Part shown: piece by piece, positions 8,461 through 18,445 of the stretch
Position numbering within the stretch: the stretch's first letter is position 1
Layout of the letters: the number at the start of each line of letters is the position of its first letter
Assembly: GCF_000373265.1 (NCBI RefSeq)
Contig: NZ_KB890766.1
Span: forward strand, 397,431-461,430
Length of the DNA: 64,000 bases
From: Pontibacter roseus DSM 17521
GTDB lineage: Bacteria > Bacteroidota > Bacteroidia > Cytophagales > Hymenobacteraceae
Direction: 5' to 3'
Translations under genes and position numbers: made by a program
Notes under the pieces: model-generated
The model's database searches: none
What the model was told of the DNA's origin: nothing
The model's input: only the letters and a program-made list of their open reading frames with translations

Positions 8461-9852
8461 TTAAAAGGCATTGTCATCATGGCGCGCCATGTTCCAGATG
8501 GTGAGAAAGATAATCTTCAAATCTAAAAGTATAGACCAGTTCTCCAGGTACCACAAATCAGCTTTTACGCGATTCAGCATCGAGGCTGTCTCTCTCGTTT
8601 CGCCCCGCAAGCCGTTCACCTGTGCCCAGCCGGTTATGCCAGGGGTCAGGAAATGCCGCACCATATAATTCTTTATGAGTTGGGAGTAGTCGTGCGTGTG
8701 CTTTAACATGTGCGGCCTAGGTCCAACTACGGACATGTTCCCCATGAACACATTGATGAACTGCGGCAACTCATCTATACTAGTCCTTCTCATAAACCCG
8801 CCTATCCTGGTCACACGTGCGTCTCCAGGACAGGCCTGCAGCGTGTCAGACTCGTGATTCACCGTCATGCTTCTGAACTTGAGGCAGTAGAAAGGCTTGT
8901 TGTTCTTGCCGGAGCGAAGCTGTTTGAAAAAAACTGGTCCCTTTGAGTCTAGCTTGATGATGAGTGCTAATATCGGAATCAGCCAGCTTAGGAGCAGGAA
9001 CAATACCAGAGATGAGAAAAGAATGTCGAACATCCTTTTAATAATCTCGTTCGCTTTGTTCTCTAGCGGCTCCTGGCGTGGTTTTAGCACAGGCACTATA
9101 CCGAACATCTCCACCAGAAAGGTATGATGAATGTTGCTCTTGATGTCCGGAACCACCCTGAACCGTACCATGTGCTCATCAGCTTCTTCCATCAACTTTT
9201 CGACTCTGTCACTCTCATGGAAGGGCAAAGCGCAAAACACTTCACCTATCTTATTGTTGCTAACACAGGCTATGCTTTCCTGTATGCTCCCCAGGAAATT
9301 GATGTGAGGAGGTACCTTGGCAGGGTCATCGTCAAAGATTCCGGCTATGTAGTAATCCAACTGGGGGTTAGACACAATGTAGTTATACAAATCTATACCT
9401 GCCGAGCCTGCACCTATGATGGCAATGCTATTCGGGCCTATCCATGCTATGCGCTTGTATTTCCTCATGAGCAGGAAAGAGAACCTCCAACTTAGAATCA
9501 GAATCGGGAACAGAGCAAAATAATAGATGAAGGGGGTAGGCGGGATGTAGAGTCCTGGCAGGATGATTTTGATGATGATGGCTACTAGCGTAAACAGGCA
9601 CAAAGCCCCAATGTTAGCCCCCATGATGGGAACTGCCTCCCGCTTCAGCAGGTGGCTGTAAACATCAAATATATGAGATGAGTAGAACCAGCAGAAGTTC
9701 AGGAGTAATATTGTGAGTTTATAGTCGTACACGTCTACCCACCCAAAATCATAGTCCGCCATTATGAATGCCAGGTATAAAGTACCATTCAATATAGCGT
9801 AGTCCATAAGGACATTAAGCCACTTAAATATTGTAGAATACTTATGTGTCAT
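8461..9852 (-). CDS. Undecaprenyl-phosphate sugar-1-phosphate transferase (WcaJ-like)
   Basis: This 463-residue enzyme starts lipid-linked polysaccharide synthesis by moving a sugar-1-phosphate from a nucleotide sugar to undecaprenyl phosphate. The N-terminal half has four or five membrane helices (to about residue 130) and a CoA-binding-like Rossmann domain (GAGSAG, about 147-152). The C-terminal catalytic domain begins at KRMFDILFSS (about 272) and has the family motifs KGPVFFKQLRSG, LKFRSM, RRTSIDELPQ, VVGPRP and PGITGWAQVNGLRG. It is divergent from the long plus-strand cluster but clearly belongs to it. Glucose-1-P is the commonest substrate in this group; galactose or an acetamido sugar cannot be excluded. 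Confidence 0.93.
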   Translation of the reverse strand: MTHKYSTIFKWLNVLMDYAILNGTLYLAFIMADYDFGWVDVYDYKLTILLLNFCWFYSSHIFDVYSHLLKREAVPIMGANIGALCLFTLVAIIIKIILPGLYIPPTPFIYYFALFPILILSWRFSFLLMRKYKRIAWIGPNSIAIIGAGSAGIDLYNYIVSNPQLDYYIAGIFDDDPAKVPPHINFLGSIQESIACVSNNKIGEVFCALPFHESDRVEKLMEEADEHMVRFRVVPDIKSNIHHTFLVEMFGIVPVLKPRQEPLENKANEIIKRMFDILFSSLVLFLLLSWLIPILALIIKLDSKGPVFFKQLRSGKNNKPFYCLKFRSMTVNHESDTLQACPGDARVTRIGGFMRRTSIDELPQFINVFMGNMSVVGPRPHMLKHTHDYSQLIKNYMVRHFLTPGITGWAQVNGLRGETRETASMLNRVKADLWYLENWSILLDLKIIFLTIWNMARHDDNAF

Positions 9853-10345
9853 GGTGTAGGGTATACAGGTGCTTGCTAACTATATATGAAAAAAGGCATG
9901 TTGGTGAATCGTGTGATAAGAAGAGCAGACGAGGGTGAAGAATTGAGTATGTAGGGTTGTGTATTACAATATACTGAAGCTAATTTTAAATGATTCTAAT
10001 AAATAGTTTTATTTAGCTAAGTATTAATATAAGCAGGTAAACAGACGTATTCTATATATTTAGCTATCTCGCCTGGTTTATATTATTTTTTATAGTGATA
10101 AAATTATATCATAGATGGGGCTTTACTATAGTACATATGGTGTAAGCCATCTTGTCGGATTATAACTATTTATGATGTGGAGTCACGATAATGAGTGTGT
10201 TTACTATTGATATATTAATATTAGCTAACAAAAAACATTTGTTAATCAGATATTAACTTCATTTATGGAATCAAACCAATAATATTTTGCATTATTGCGT
10301 ATGCTATTATTGAACAATCCTTTTGATTGACCTTCCGACCGCGCT
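9853..10345. other. Divergent promoter region of the polysaccharide locus
   Basis: A 493-bp AT-rich spacer separates the minus-strand phosphoglycosyltransferase gene from the plus-strand cluster. It should contain both promoters. Near-consensus -7 elements are possible (for example around TAATATTTTG near 10279), but no -33/-7 pair was convincing. No gene or strong hairpin was seen. Confidence 0.6.
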
Positions 10346-11992
10346 ATGAGCATTACAAATCATGTACTTATATCTGCTAAAGAATCCAGACTGGTGCCAG
10401 CGAAGGTGTCCGGCTATGGGACGTGGAGGGTATGGTTGTGTGTAGTAGTCGTAGCGCTGATTCCTCTTCTAACGGTACTGGACATAGCGCCTTTTCTGCA
10501 TATTGATGAATTCATGACAGTAGACTTGGGTAGAACGATACTTCAGCCTGATTCGGGTTGGTCGATTGCGTGGATGCATGAGAGGAGCCAGCCCGCATTC
10601 GTGTTCTTCTACCTTGGGCCTGTACTGCAAGAACTCACATTCCAGGGTATGGGGGAGTATGGCCCCAGGCTATCAGGAATTCTAGGTGCAGCCATGGCGG
10701 CTTCTGCTATGGTGGGCTGGTTACTTGCCAGAGGAGCCTATCGTATCGCCGCTCTCCTTTTGGGCTTGACCTTCCTGCTGGACCCTGTGTTTGTGCAAGC
10801 CTATACTATAGGTCGTGTAGACGGCTGGGCCATGGCAGCATGCCTTACAGCCTGTTGGGTATTGAGGAGCATTGGTGGTGAAGAAGAAACAGGCAGTGTT
10901 AAGAAAAAACTATTGATTGCCGGCTCCCTAACCGCACTGGGTTTCTTTATATGGCCTTCCCCTGTATTCCTTGTTCCGTTGCTGCTGATTGAACTGGGTG
11001 CCGCAGTTAAAAGGGTTAAGGTTAGCCAAAGCATGAGGGAGTATCACTTGCCTTTCTTCGGTTTATTCTGTGTGGGCGGTCTGGTGGCAACTATCCTTCT
11101 TCTGATTCCTATTGCTCCTAAACTGATTGAGTTGGCTGACAACGTAGTGGATGGAATAATCATCAATTCTCGCACCGGTACATCTAACCATTCCCTGCTC
11201 GATTCGAATCGAATCATGAGTGGCTCTATTCATCTCCTGCAGGTTTTAAAATTCACTCCGGTTTTAGTACTGTTAGCTCTGGTAGGCCTTATCAAGGGCA
11301 GAGAGTTGGGGTTGGTTGCGGCAGGGATGGCCGCCACTCTTCTCATGGTATGCACGGTGGTGTACTCCCATCGCATTCAATACTTACTGCCTTATTTCAT
11401 TGTGGCAGCCGCTACACGGTTCACCACAGAGAGCAAGTTGGGCTTTAAGCAGAGAGTTGGTTTCCTGAATGTCTTCGGGTTAGTACTACTGGTATCATGG
11501 GCTGCAGGACTATCATTGGTTGCCCGCACTGCCATAGCACTGGAAAATAAATCAGAATTGAAAAGAAGCCAGGTATACCAAGCCGCCCAAGACATGATTG
11601 GCCCTGGTGAGAAAGCAGTTTACTCTCTCCCTTATGAATTTTACTATGTAGGGCGGCACTTGGGATGGAAAATGTACAAGCCATACCTGGCAGTTGGGGT
11701 CAATCCTCTCATTAACCACGACGTTCTGCACCAGACGCTTTCCCTAGTAGATTATGCTATTATGCCATTAGACCAAATGACTCCTGAGCTTGAAAATCAA
11801 TTTCAAACATCGGGCCTGTACAGTAAAGGGACATACCATGTCTATGAGAGCACGCTCAATGCGTCTGACAAAGTAGTTACTAACAAAACCAGGCTACAGA
11901 CATTCTATTTCATGCCACAACAACCCTATGGACCTTACCAACTTTTCATAAAGGAAAAACGGCTCAGCCTGGATGCCAGCACGGTATACTAA
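10346..11992 (+). CDS. GT-C-type membrane glycosyltransferase-like protein (copy 1)
   Basis: The 548-residue protein has a first membrane helix around residues 28-47, then an extracytoplasmic loop with a conserved acidic pair (FLHIDEFMTVDLGRTIL), then eight or more further helices and a soluble C-terminal third. An acidic loop after helix 1 is the hallmark of GT-C enzymes such as ArnT and protein O-mannosyltransferases, which use polyprenyl-phosphate sugars outside the inner membrane. The next gene encodes a homologue with the same landmarks (IGRVDGWAM, VYSHRIQYLLPYF, PYGPYQLF). The acceptor is unknown; a lipid, polysaccharide or protein is possible. GT-C assignment rests on topology and motif, not a database match. 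Confidence 0.65.
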   Translation: MSITNHVLISAKESRLVPAKVSGYGTWRVWLCVVVVALIPLLTVLDIAPFLHIDEFMTVDLGRTILQPDSGWSIAWMHERSQPAFVFFYLGPVLQELTFQGMGEYGPRLSGILGAAMAASAMVGWLLARGAYRIAALLLGLTFLLDPVFVQAYTIGRVDGWAMAACLTACWVLRSIGGEEETGSVKKKLLIAGSLTALGFFIWPSPVFLVPLLLIELGAAVKRVKVSQSMREYHLPFFGLFCVGGLVATILLLIPIAPKLIELADNVVDGIIINSRTGTSNHSLLDSNRIMSGSIHLLQVLKFTPVLVLLALVGLIKGRELGLVAAGMAATLLMVCTVVYSHRIQYLLPYFIVAAATRFTTESKLGFKQRVGFLNVFGLVLLVSWAAGLSLVARTAIALENKSELKRSQVYQAAQDMIGPGEKAVYSLPYEFYYVGRHLGWKMYKPYLAVGVNPLINHDVLHQTLSLVDYAIMPLDQMTPELENQFQTSGLYSKGTYHVYESTLNASDKVVTNKTRLQTFYFMPQQPYGPYQLFIKEKRLSLDASTVY

Positions 11993-12108
11993 CCTAAAGC
12001 GATTACTTCTTCTCTATGTCCACACCAATATCGTCTACCCACTCCATCGAAAAGTTTCAGCGAGTTCTTGCAAAGGAAATATGAAAGGTACAAAACCACT
12101 TCACTAGC

Positions 12109-13719
12109 ATGTCAATACAAGCAAAAACATATCCTGCCTCAAGCAACATGTATGCTCTACATGGTACGGCTGCCCAGTGGTATTGGTGGTTATGGGTATT
12201 GGCGCTGTCCGTAATCTCGGTTGTATTTCTGGCAACCATGGACATAGGACCATATATGCATTCTGATGAGTTTGTGATTTTAGATATGGGTAGAACAATC
12301 TTAGACCCCAAAACCAATTGGTCTATTGCTTGGCTAGCCGATCAGGAGCAGCCTGTTTATCTTATTTCCTATTTAGGAAACGTTATGCAGGAGCTTTCTT
12401 TTGAGTTTGGAGGGCAATACAGTCCACGGGTTTCAGCCTTGATTGGGGCATTAGCAGCGGCCACTGCCTTGGTCGGATTGCTGGTTGCAAGAGGTACGCT
12501 TATATGGCCTGCCTTCTGGCTGGGTTTGGTTTTTTTGTTTGACCCGCTTTTTGTGCAGTCTTTTACCATAGGCAGGATAGACAGTTGGACGATGGCTTTG
12601 TGTTTATCCAGTTGCTGGATTCTCAGAGGCAATCAGGATCATGATTTTAAAGGAAAGGCTTTCAGTGCTCGTCTTCTTCTGGCTGGTGCTTTAGCATGTA
12701 TAGCTTTCTTTACCTGGCCTTCTGCTGTATTTTTATTCCCACTCATTGCCCTGGAGTTGTTGAATGTGCTTGGCCAGGGAAGTATCCATAGAGCTATACA
12801 AAAGGATAATCTAAAGCCTGTACTGCTTTTCGTAGCAGGTGGAGGAATTGCAATGCTGTTTCTGCTAGCGCCCATTGCATCACAACTTCCTGCTCAGTTC
12901 AGCAACGCACTGGCTAGCTTTAAAGCTAATGCACATTCTGGCTCATCGGGGGAGGAGAGGGCTGTATTCCAAAATTACTTAGGACTCTTACGGGTTTTAA
13001 AGTTCAGCCCTTTCATTGTGATTTTAGCCGTAGTTGCAGCTATCAAGGTCAAACAACCCTTGCTTGTCATTGCGTTTGGTGCTGTGACTGCCCTCATGGT
13101 TTTTACATTGGTTTACATCAACCGTGTTCAGTATCTGATTCCCTATTTTGCTGTCTGCATCAGCTACTTGTATACGAAGGATAACGCTGACTCTTCAAAT
13201 CGCCTATTGAGAATCGGAGGTATAGCCATTCTTCTTTTCTGGTCAATCGGTATGTCTCTCGGTGTGCGCACTTTTCTTGCTTTTGATGCACCGGCTCACC
13301 GGGACAGGAACCTGGTATACCAAGCGGCCCTCTCCTTGGTAGGGCCAGGGAATCACAGGGTCTATATTCCATATGATATGTACTATGCTGGACGAAAGCT
13401 CGGCTGGCAGATGTACAGAGCCTATCTGGCTTACAATAACCCACTGACCTTTGAAGTATTGAACAAGGTTTTGCCATATGTGGATTATGTCATCATGATT
13501 CAATACCAGGTCACAGAGGAAGTGGAAAATGGATTGTTGGCGGAAGGTTGGCATGATGCAGGTGTTCTAGCCTTGTATAGCGAGCCAGCAGAGCCATTCA
13601 CTGGCGTGACCACGAACGAGATTAGGGTGCGCAACCTTTATTCAATTTTCGAGAAGCCTTACGGGCCTTACAGACTCTTTGTACGGGAAAAGGGCCAAGC
13701 CACTCCAGTGAATGAATAA
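12109..13719 (+). CDS. GT-C-type membrane glycosyltransferase-like protein (copy 2)
   Basis: This 536-residue protein parallels the preceding one along its length: first helix, loop YMHSDEFVILDMGRTIL with the acidic pair, QEL(S/T)F, LFDPLFVQSFTIGRIDSW, the VYINRVQYLIPYF helix and the C-terminal PYGPYRLFVREKG. Identity by eye is well below half, so this is an old duplication and not a recent repeat. The two genes are 116 bp apart on the same strand. Two copies suggest two related sugar-transfer steps with different acceptors or donors. Function is inferred from topology and from the ArnC- and ArnE-like genes downstream. Confidence 0.65.
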   Translation: MSIQAKTYPASSNMYALHGTAAQWYWWLWVLALSVISVVFLATMDIGPYMHSDEFVILDMGRTILDPKTNWSIAWLADQEQPVYLISYLGNVMQELSFEFGGQYSPRVSALIGALAAATALVGLLVARGTLIWPAFWLGLVFLFDPLFVQSFTIGRIDSWTMALCLSSCWILRGNQDHDFKGKAFSARLLLAGALACIAFFTWPSAVFLFPLIALELLNVLGQGSIHRAIQKDNLKPVLLFVAGGGIAMLFLLAPIASQLPAQFSNALASFKANAHSGSSGEERAVFQNYLGLLRVLKFSPFIVILAVVAAIKVKQPLLVIAFGAVTALMVFTLVYINRVQYLIPYFAVCISYLYTKDNADSSNRLLRIGGIAILLFWSIGMSLGVRTFLAFDAPAHRDRNLVYQAALSLVGPGNHRVYIPYDMYYAGRKLGWQMYRAYLAYNNPLTFEVLNKVLPYVDYVIMIQYQVTEEVENGLLAEGWHDAGVLALYSEPAEPFTGVTTNEIRVRNLYSIFEKPYGPYRLFVREKGQATPVNE

Positions 13720-13766
13720 TTAATATGGACTTGAAATATACGCTACTGTTTCTAAAGTAATGAGCT

Positions 13767-14819
13767 ATGGTAAATGTAGGCATCATAGGATATGGGTACT
13801 GGGGACCTAACCTTGTCAGAAATTTTTTCGCTGCAGACAACTGCTGCGTGAAGGCAGTGGCAGACGCACGGCCCGAGCGCTTGCAGCAACTGCTAAAGGC
13901 TTTTCCATCCATTGCCGGAGTCAGAGACGCCGACGACATCATCTATGACCCAGACATTGATGCCGTCATCATTGCCACTCCCGTGTCGACACATTTCACG
14001 CTGGCCCGAAAAGCACTGACTGAGGGAAAACATGTGTTGATTGAAAAACCCATGACTTCCTCTGCTGAGGAGGCAGAACTGCTCATCAACTTGGCTGCGC
14101 AGAAGAATGTGCTGCTCATGGTGGACCACACCTTCCTGTATACGGGCGCTGTCGACAAGATGAAACAGCTGGTGGAGAACCAGGAGCTCGGGAACATCAA
14201 GTATCTGGATTCTACCAGAATCAACCTGGGGCTGTTTCAGTCGGATATCAATGTGTTGTGGGACCTGGCCCCACATGATATATCCATCCTCAACTACATC
14301 GTGCGCGAACGTCCCTATAGCGTAAATGCAACAGGAATCACCCATACCAACAATAACATTGAGAATATCGCCTATCTCACTGTCAACTACGCTTCCGGAT
14401 TCATAGCCCATTTCAACTGCTCCTGGACAAGCCCTGTTAAAGTCAGGATGATGCTGATTGGCGGCGACCAGAAGATGATTCTCTACAACGACCTGGAGCC
14501 AACAGAGAAAATCAAGGTGTATGACACAGGGTATAGCTATCTCAACAATGAAGAAATCAACAAGGTGCGTGTGGATTACCGGACAGGCGATATTCATGTT
14601 CCAAAATTGGCCACTACCGAGGCGCTTCTATGTATGGCTACTGATTTCATCTCCTGCATTCAGGAGCAAAAACAGCCGAAGTCCTCTTGCCACTTGGGGC
14701 TAGATGTGGTCAGGATTCTGGAGGCATCGAATGAGTCAATCAAGCACAATGGCCGCGAAGTGGTTCTGGAGCCATCATCTATACCTGCTGTACACACCAA
14801 TCAAGAAGTCTTAATCTAA
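13767..14819 (+). CDS. Gfo/Idh/MocA-family sugar oxidoreductase (WlbA/WbpB-like)
   Basis: The 350-residue protein opens with the NAD-binding glycine motif [11 protein letters not shown], has the family EKP motif (93-95) and VDHTFLY, and an alpha/beta catalytic domain containing [10 protein letters not shown]. The next two genes encode a hexapeptide acetyltransferase (4 bp away) and a DegT-type aminotransferase (1 bp further). This is the order known for the WlbA-WlbB-WlbC (WbpB-D-E) route, in which a UDP-sugar is oxidised at C3, aminated and N-acetylated. The 6-dehydrogenase that would supply a uronic acid is not in the window, so the exact sugar is uncertain. Confidence 0.82.
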   Translation: MVNVGIIGYGYWGPNLVRNFFAADNCCVKAVADARPERLQQLLKAFPSIAGVRDADDIIYDPDIDAVIIATPVSTHFTLARKALTEGKHVLIEKPMTSSAEEAELLINLAAQKNVLLMVDHTFLYTGAVDKMKQLVENQELGNIKYLDSTRINLGLFQSDINVLWDLAPHDISILNYIVRERPYSVNATGITHTNNNIENIAYLTVNYASGFIAHFNCSWTSPVKVRMMLIGGDQKMILYNDLEPTEKIKVYDTGYSYLNNEEINKVRVDYRTGDIHVPKLATTEALLCMATDFISCIQEQKQPKSSCHLGLDVVRILEASNESIKHNGREVVLEPSSIPAVHTNQEVLI

Positions 14820-14823
14820 AGTC

Positions 14824-15327
14824 ATGGATACAATCACAATCAACAATGACAAACAGAGCCTGCATAATGTCAGGCTCGGCAAGGATGTGAAGATTTACAA
14901 CTTTGTGAATGCCTATGGCTGCACCATTGGCGATGGTACTAAGGTGGGGACTTTTGTGGAGATACAGAAAGGAGCCACGATTGGGCAGAACTGCAAAATC
15001 TCCAGCCATACCTTCATTTGCGAAGGGGTGCACATCGCTAACAATGTGTTCATCGGGCACAACGTGACCTTCATCAACGATAAGTTTCCGCAGGCCACAA
15101 ACGAGGATGGCTCTATGCAGACAGAAGAAGACTGGAGTTGTATTGAGACGCATGTGGGAGAGGGTGCCTCTATTGGTTCCAGCGCTACCATACTGTGTGG
15201 AGTCCGCATCGGCAAGAAAGCCATTGTGGGAGCAGGCTCTGTGGTGACCAGAGATGTCCCTGATAACGCGGTTGTCGCCGGTAACCCAGCTAGGCTGATG
15301 AAATACTTCAACCATATACTTATCTGA
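14824..15327 (+). CDS. Hexapeptide-repeat sugar N-acetyltransferase (WlbB/WbpD-like)
   Basis: The 167-residue protein is a left-handed beta-helix transferase with many imperfect hexapeptides ([43 protein letters not shown]) and the typical ending [11 protein letters not shown]. It would acetylate the amino group made by the adjacent aminotransferase, using acetyl-CoA. It lies 4 bp after the oxidoreductase stop and 1 bp before the aminotransferase start, so translation is probably coupled. The length fits WlbB/WbpD or QdtC-type enzymes. QdtC-like function on a 3-amino-3,6-dideoxyhexose is the main alternative. Confidence 0.85.
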   Translation: MDTITINNDKQSLHNVRLGKDVKIYNFVNAYGCTIGDGTKVGTFVEIQKGATIGQNCKISSHTFICEGVHIANNVFIGHNVTFINDKFPQATNEDGSMQTEEDWSCIETHVGEGASIGSSATILCGVRIGKKAIVGAGSVVTRDVPDNAVVAGNPARLMKYFNHILI

Positions 15328-15328
15328 T

Positions 15329-16453
15329 ATGACTACGGTAGCCGTACAGGAGAAAATCCCCTGCCTGGATTTGAAGGGACAGCACCAGCAAATAAAGGCC
15401 GAGGTGTTCGAGGCATTTGAGAAGGTATATGAGAGTACTGCTTTTTCGGGTGGTCCTTTTGTAGAGGAGTTCGAAAAGAACTTCTCAGCGTTTTGCCAAA
15501 CAAAATTTGCAGTCGGTGTTAACAACGGCACCTCGGCCCTGCATCTGGCGATGCTCGCATTGGGTATCGGCGCAGGTGATGAGGTGATTGTGCCAGCCAA
15601 CACGTTTATCGCCACTGCTTGGGGGGTGACTTACACAGGCGCGACACCGGTCTTTGTTGACTGCACACCCGACACCTGGGAGATAGACGCAGCCAAGATA
15701 GAAGAGCAGATTACTTCACGCACCAAGGCCATAGTAGGAGTGCACCTGTACGGACAGCCATTCGATGTGGAAGCTTTGCAAGGTATATGTAATAAGTATG
15801 GGCTCTACTTGCTGGAAGACGCTGCCCAGGCGCAGGGAGCTAAGTACAAAGATATACCTGTCGGAGGTTTTGGGGAGATGGCCTGTTTTAGCTTTTACCC
15901 GGGCAAAAACCTGGGAGCCTGTGGAGAGGCGGGATGCATCACGACTAATAACGAAGCCTACTACAAGCACCTGCTGAGCCTGAGAAACCACGGTGCATCT
16001 GTCCGTTATTACCACGACGAAATCGGATATAACATGCGAATGGGCGGACTAGAGGGCGCCTCCCTGAATGTGAAACTGAAGTACCTGCCTGACTGGAACA
16101 ACCGCAGAAGGGAGATAGCAAAATGCTACCAGCAGGAAATCACGAATCCGTACATCCAGATGCAGGCTCAACCGGAGTGGGCCGAATCTGTGTACCATCT
16201 GTTCGTGGTGACAACTGAGAATCGGGATGGACTGCTCAGCTACCTGAACGAACATAACATAATCCCTGGCCTGCATTATCCGGTGCCATGTCATCTGCAA
16301 AAGGCATATGCGCATTTAGGTTATTCAGAAGGGGCCTTTCCTAACGCAGAATATTTAGCCAGCCACTGTCTGTCCTTGCCGATGTATGCAGAGTTGACGG
16401 ATGAAGAGGTAAGGTATGTAATCGAGGTGGTAAATGCTTACAGTAATGCTTAA
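15329..16453 (+). CDS. DegT/DnrJ/EryC1/StrS-family sugar aminotransferase
   Basis: The 374-residue PLP enzyme has FSGGPFVEEFEKNF near the N-terminus, the cofactor-binding NNGTSALHLAM, the ASP of EDAAQAQGA and the Schiff-base lysine in CFSFYPGKNLG (K193). It aminates a keto sugar nucleotide using glutamate, probably the product of the oxidoreductase two genes upstream. It overlaps the following acyltransferase gene by 8 to 20 bp, depending on that gene's start. A 3-amino product fits the neighbouring genes best, but a 4-amino product is possible. Confidence 0.88.
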   Translation: MTTVAVQEKIPCLDLKGQHQQIKAEVFEAFEKVYESTAFSGGPFVEEFEKNFSAFCQTKFAVGVNNGTSALHLAMLALGIGAGDEVIVPANTFIATAWGVTYTGATPVFVDCTPDTWEIDAAKIEEQITSRTKAIVGVHLYGQPFDVEALQGICNKYGLYLLEDAAQAQGAKYKDIPVGGFGEMACFSFYPGKNLGACGEAGCITTNNEAYYKHLLSLRNHGASVRYYHDEIGYNMRMGGLEGASLNVKLKYLPDWNNRRREIAKCYQQEITNPYIQMQAQPEWAESVYHLFVVTTENRDGLLSYLNEHNIIPGLHYPVPCHLQKAYAHLGYSEGAFPNAEYLASHCLSLPMYAELTDEEVRYVIEVVNAYSNA

Positions 16454-17090
16454 AAAGAAGCTGATTATATTCCCTTTCAACGGAAACGGCGTTGAGGCAT
16501 TGGACTGCATCAGCTTTGACGAGTATGAGCTGATTGGCTTTGTAGACGATGATGCGTGCAAACAGTCGAAGCAGTATGACATCTACACCCGCGACATTCT
16601 GCACCAGTACAGGGAGCTTCATGTGCTGGCAGTGCCGGGCAGCCCTGCCTCGTTCCGGAAGCGAAAGGAAATCATTAGTTCACTGGGGATAGACAGGAGC
16701 CGGTATATTACCGCCATCCACCCAAGAGCCTCTATCGGCAGAGACGTGCAGGTTGGCAAGAACTGCCTCATCATGGCAGGGGTCGTGCTCACCAGCAATG
16801 CCCAGGTAAAGGACCATGTATGCATCCTCCCCAATTCAGTCATTCACCATGATTCTGTTGTGGGGGAGTACACGCTAGTTGGGAGCAATGTGGTCATTGC
16901 CGGAGGAACCACTGTAGGGGAAAGCTGCTACATCGGGAGCGGCACGAACATCATCAACGGTATAAGCATAGGTGATGCATCACTGATTGGCTTAGGAAGC
17001 AATATACTGAAAAGCGTTTTGGGGAATGCTAAAATGGTAGGCAACCCTGCTAGGGATTTGAATACCCTTGTCGAGCAAAAAATACTCTAA
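16446..17090 (+). CDS. NeuD/PglD-like sugar O/N-acyltransferase
   Basis: The protein has an N-terminal nucleotide-sugar-binding-like domain (LIIFPFNGNGVEALDCI, FVDDDA) and a C-terminal left-handed beta-helix (ASIGRDVQVGKNCLIMAGV, VIAGGTTVGESCYIGSG, GNPAR), the layout of NeuD and PglD. Two in-frame starts exist, 16434 and 16446; the second leaves MLKKKLIIFPF, which fits the family better. It overlaps the end of the aminotransferase gene. It would acetylate a hydroxyl or amino group of a sugar in the repeat unit. Acceptor unknown. Confidence 0.8.
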   Translation: MLKKKLIIFPFNGNGVEALDCISFDEYELIGFVDDDACKQSKQYDIYTRDILHQYRELHVLAVPGSPASFRKRKEIISSLGIDRSRYITAIHPRASIGRDVQVGKNCLIMAGVVLTSNAQVKDHVCILPNSVIHHDSVVGEYTLVGSNVVIAGGTTVGESCYIGSGTNIINGISIGDASLIGLGSNILKSVLGNAKMVGNPARDLNTLVEQKIL

Positions 17091-17101
17091 CCACTAGCTG
17101 C

Positions 17102-18076
17102 ATGGCAAAAGTATCTGTGATTATACCAGTCTTCAACGAGGAGGAGAACATACAGCATCTAGTGTATGAATTGAATGCGTACTTTCAAGATGAAACCAGG
17201 TTTGCAACAGAGGTAATCTTTGTAAACGATGGCTCCTCGGATGCTACCCTAGACAAACTGAAGAACGCGCCACACCATTCCTATACCTACAAAATAATCA
17301 GTTTCTCCAGAAACTTCGGGTCGCATGCCGCCCTGCGTGCAGGTATCCAAAAAGCAAAAGGGGACTATATCACTTTCATGTATGCCGACCTGCAGGACCC
17401 CCTCACCTTGGTAAGCCAGCTATACGACGAGGTGGAAGAGAAGAAGGTGGACATCACCTGGGCATTCAGGAATACGACAGCGGTCGCTGCTACAGAAAGG
17501 GTTTTTTCCTCGGCCTACGCCACCCTAATGCGCAAGTATGCGGTGCCCAATTTTCCTAAAAAGGGTTTCGATATTGTCATGTTCAGCAAGAAAGTGAAGA
17601 CCTGCCTGGATGAAAACGTCGAGAACAACTCCTCTGTTTTCATTCAGATTCTGAACCTGGGTTTCAGGCAATCTGGCATCACGTATGACAAAAGGAAGCG
17701 CCTTGTCGGCAAATCAAAGTGGACCTTATCCAAGAAGATAAAGCTCCTCATAGACTCTTTTGTGGCGTTCTCCTTTGCCCCTATCCGTTTGGTCTCTTTT
17801 ATAGGTGTAGTCTTCTTCGTGCTGGGCATCGCCTGGTCGGGGTATATCATCTTCCGGAAAATAGTTTTTGATGACCTGGCCAGTGGTTGGCCGGCGCTTC
17901 TCTCTATACTGATGGTGGGTTTCGGCATCACGAACATTTCACTCGGCATCATAGCGGAGTATCTGTGGCGCACGCTGGATGCCAGCAGAAAAAGACCTGT
18001 GTTTGTGATTGACGAGGTGGTAGAGGAAGCCTTTGAAGCAACACCTGTGAGTAGAATTCTTTTAGAAGCCAAATAG
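17102..18076 (+). CDS. Polyprenyl-phosphate glycosyltransferase, GT2 (ArnC/GtrB-like)
   Basis: The 324-residue protein has a GT2 domain (VSVIIPVFNEEENI, FVNDGSSDAT, MYADLQDP with the metal-binding DLQD) and two C-terminal membrane helices around residues 230-290. That is the layout of ArnC, GtrB and dolichyl-phosphate-mannose synthases, which attach a sugar to undecaprenyl phosphate. An SMR-like membrane protein gene follows with no gap, and two GT-C-like genes lie upstream, so the lipid-linked sugar may be flipped and then used by them. The sugar is unknown; an amino sugar is suggested by the neighbours. Confidence 0.85.
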   Translation: MAKVSVIIPVFNEEENIQHLVYELNAYFQDETRFATEVIFVNDGSSDATLDKLKNAPHHSYTYKIISFSRNFGSHAALRAGIQKAKGDYITFMYADLQDPLTLVSQLYDEVEEKKVDITWAFRNTTAVAATERVFSSAYATLMRKYAVPNFPKKGFDIVMFSKKVKTCLDENVENNSSVFIQILNLGFRQSGITYDKRKRLVGKSKWTLSKKIKLLIDSFVAFSFAPIRLVSFIGVVFFVLGIAWSGYIIFRKIVFDDLASGWPALLSILMVGFGITNISLGIIAEYLWRTLDASRKRPVFVIDEVVEEAFEATPVSRILLEAK

Positions 18077-18445
18077 ATGAGCAAAACAATAGTATACATC
18101 CTGCTTTACGCTGCCTTCAACGTGTCGGGAGCTGCCTTGATTAAGTGGCAACTGAAGGGCAAGAGCCTGGAGACACTGGGGGAGTGGCTGAGGTTAGTAC
18201 TGAACCTGCCTTTCATAGCCGCTTTTCTACTGATTGTGTTCTCGGCTCTCGCTTTCTTTAAAGCCCTGTCGACAAACAGCTTTTCCCTGATTATACCCAT
18301 TGCGACAGGTATAAATTTCATCCTGACAATCGGGGTTGGCTATTACCTGTTTCAGGATAGGTTATCGATGCTTTCCTTCATCGGCTTCATCCTCATCATC
18401 ACCGGAATCATAGTACTCAGCATAAACAACCAAGCCCATGCATAA
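18077..18445 (+). CDS. Small four-helix SMR/EamA-like membrane protein (ArnE/ArnF-like flippase candidate)
   Basis: The 122-residue product has four predicted membrane helices and starts directly after the stop codon of the GT2 gene. Features include an early NVSGAALIKWQLKG and the helix pair LSFIGFILIITGIIVLS, typical of the SMR/DMT superfamily. In the Arn pathway such proteins (ArnE/ArnF) flip undecaprenyl-phosphate-linked sugar. The position between an ArnC-like gene and sugar-modifying genes supports the same role here, but this is inference. It overlaps the next gene by 8 bp. Confidence 0.7.
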   Translation: MSKTIVYILLYAAFNVSGAALIKWQLKGKSLETLGEWLRLVLNLPFIAAFLLIVFSALAFFKALSTNSFSLIIPIATGINFILTIGVGYYLFQDRLSMLSFIGFILIITGIIVLSINNQAHA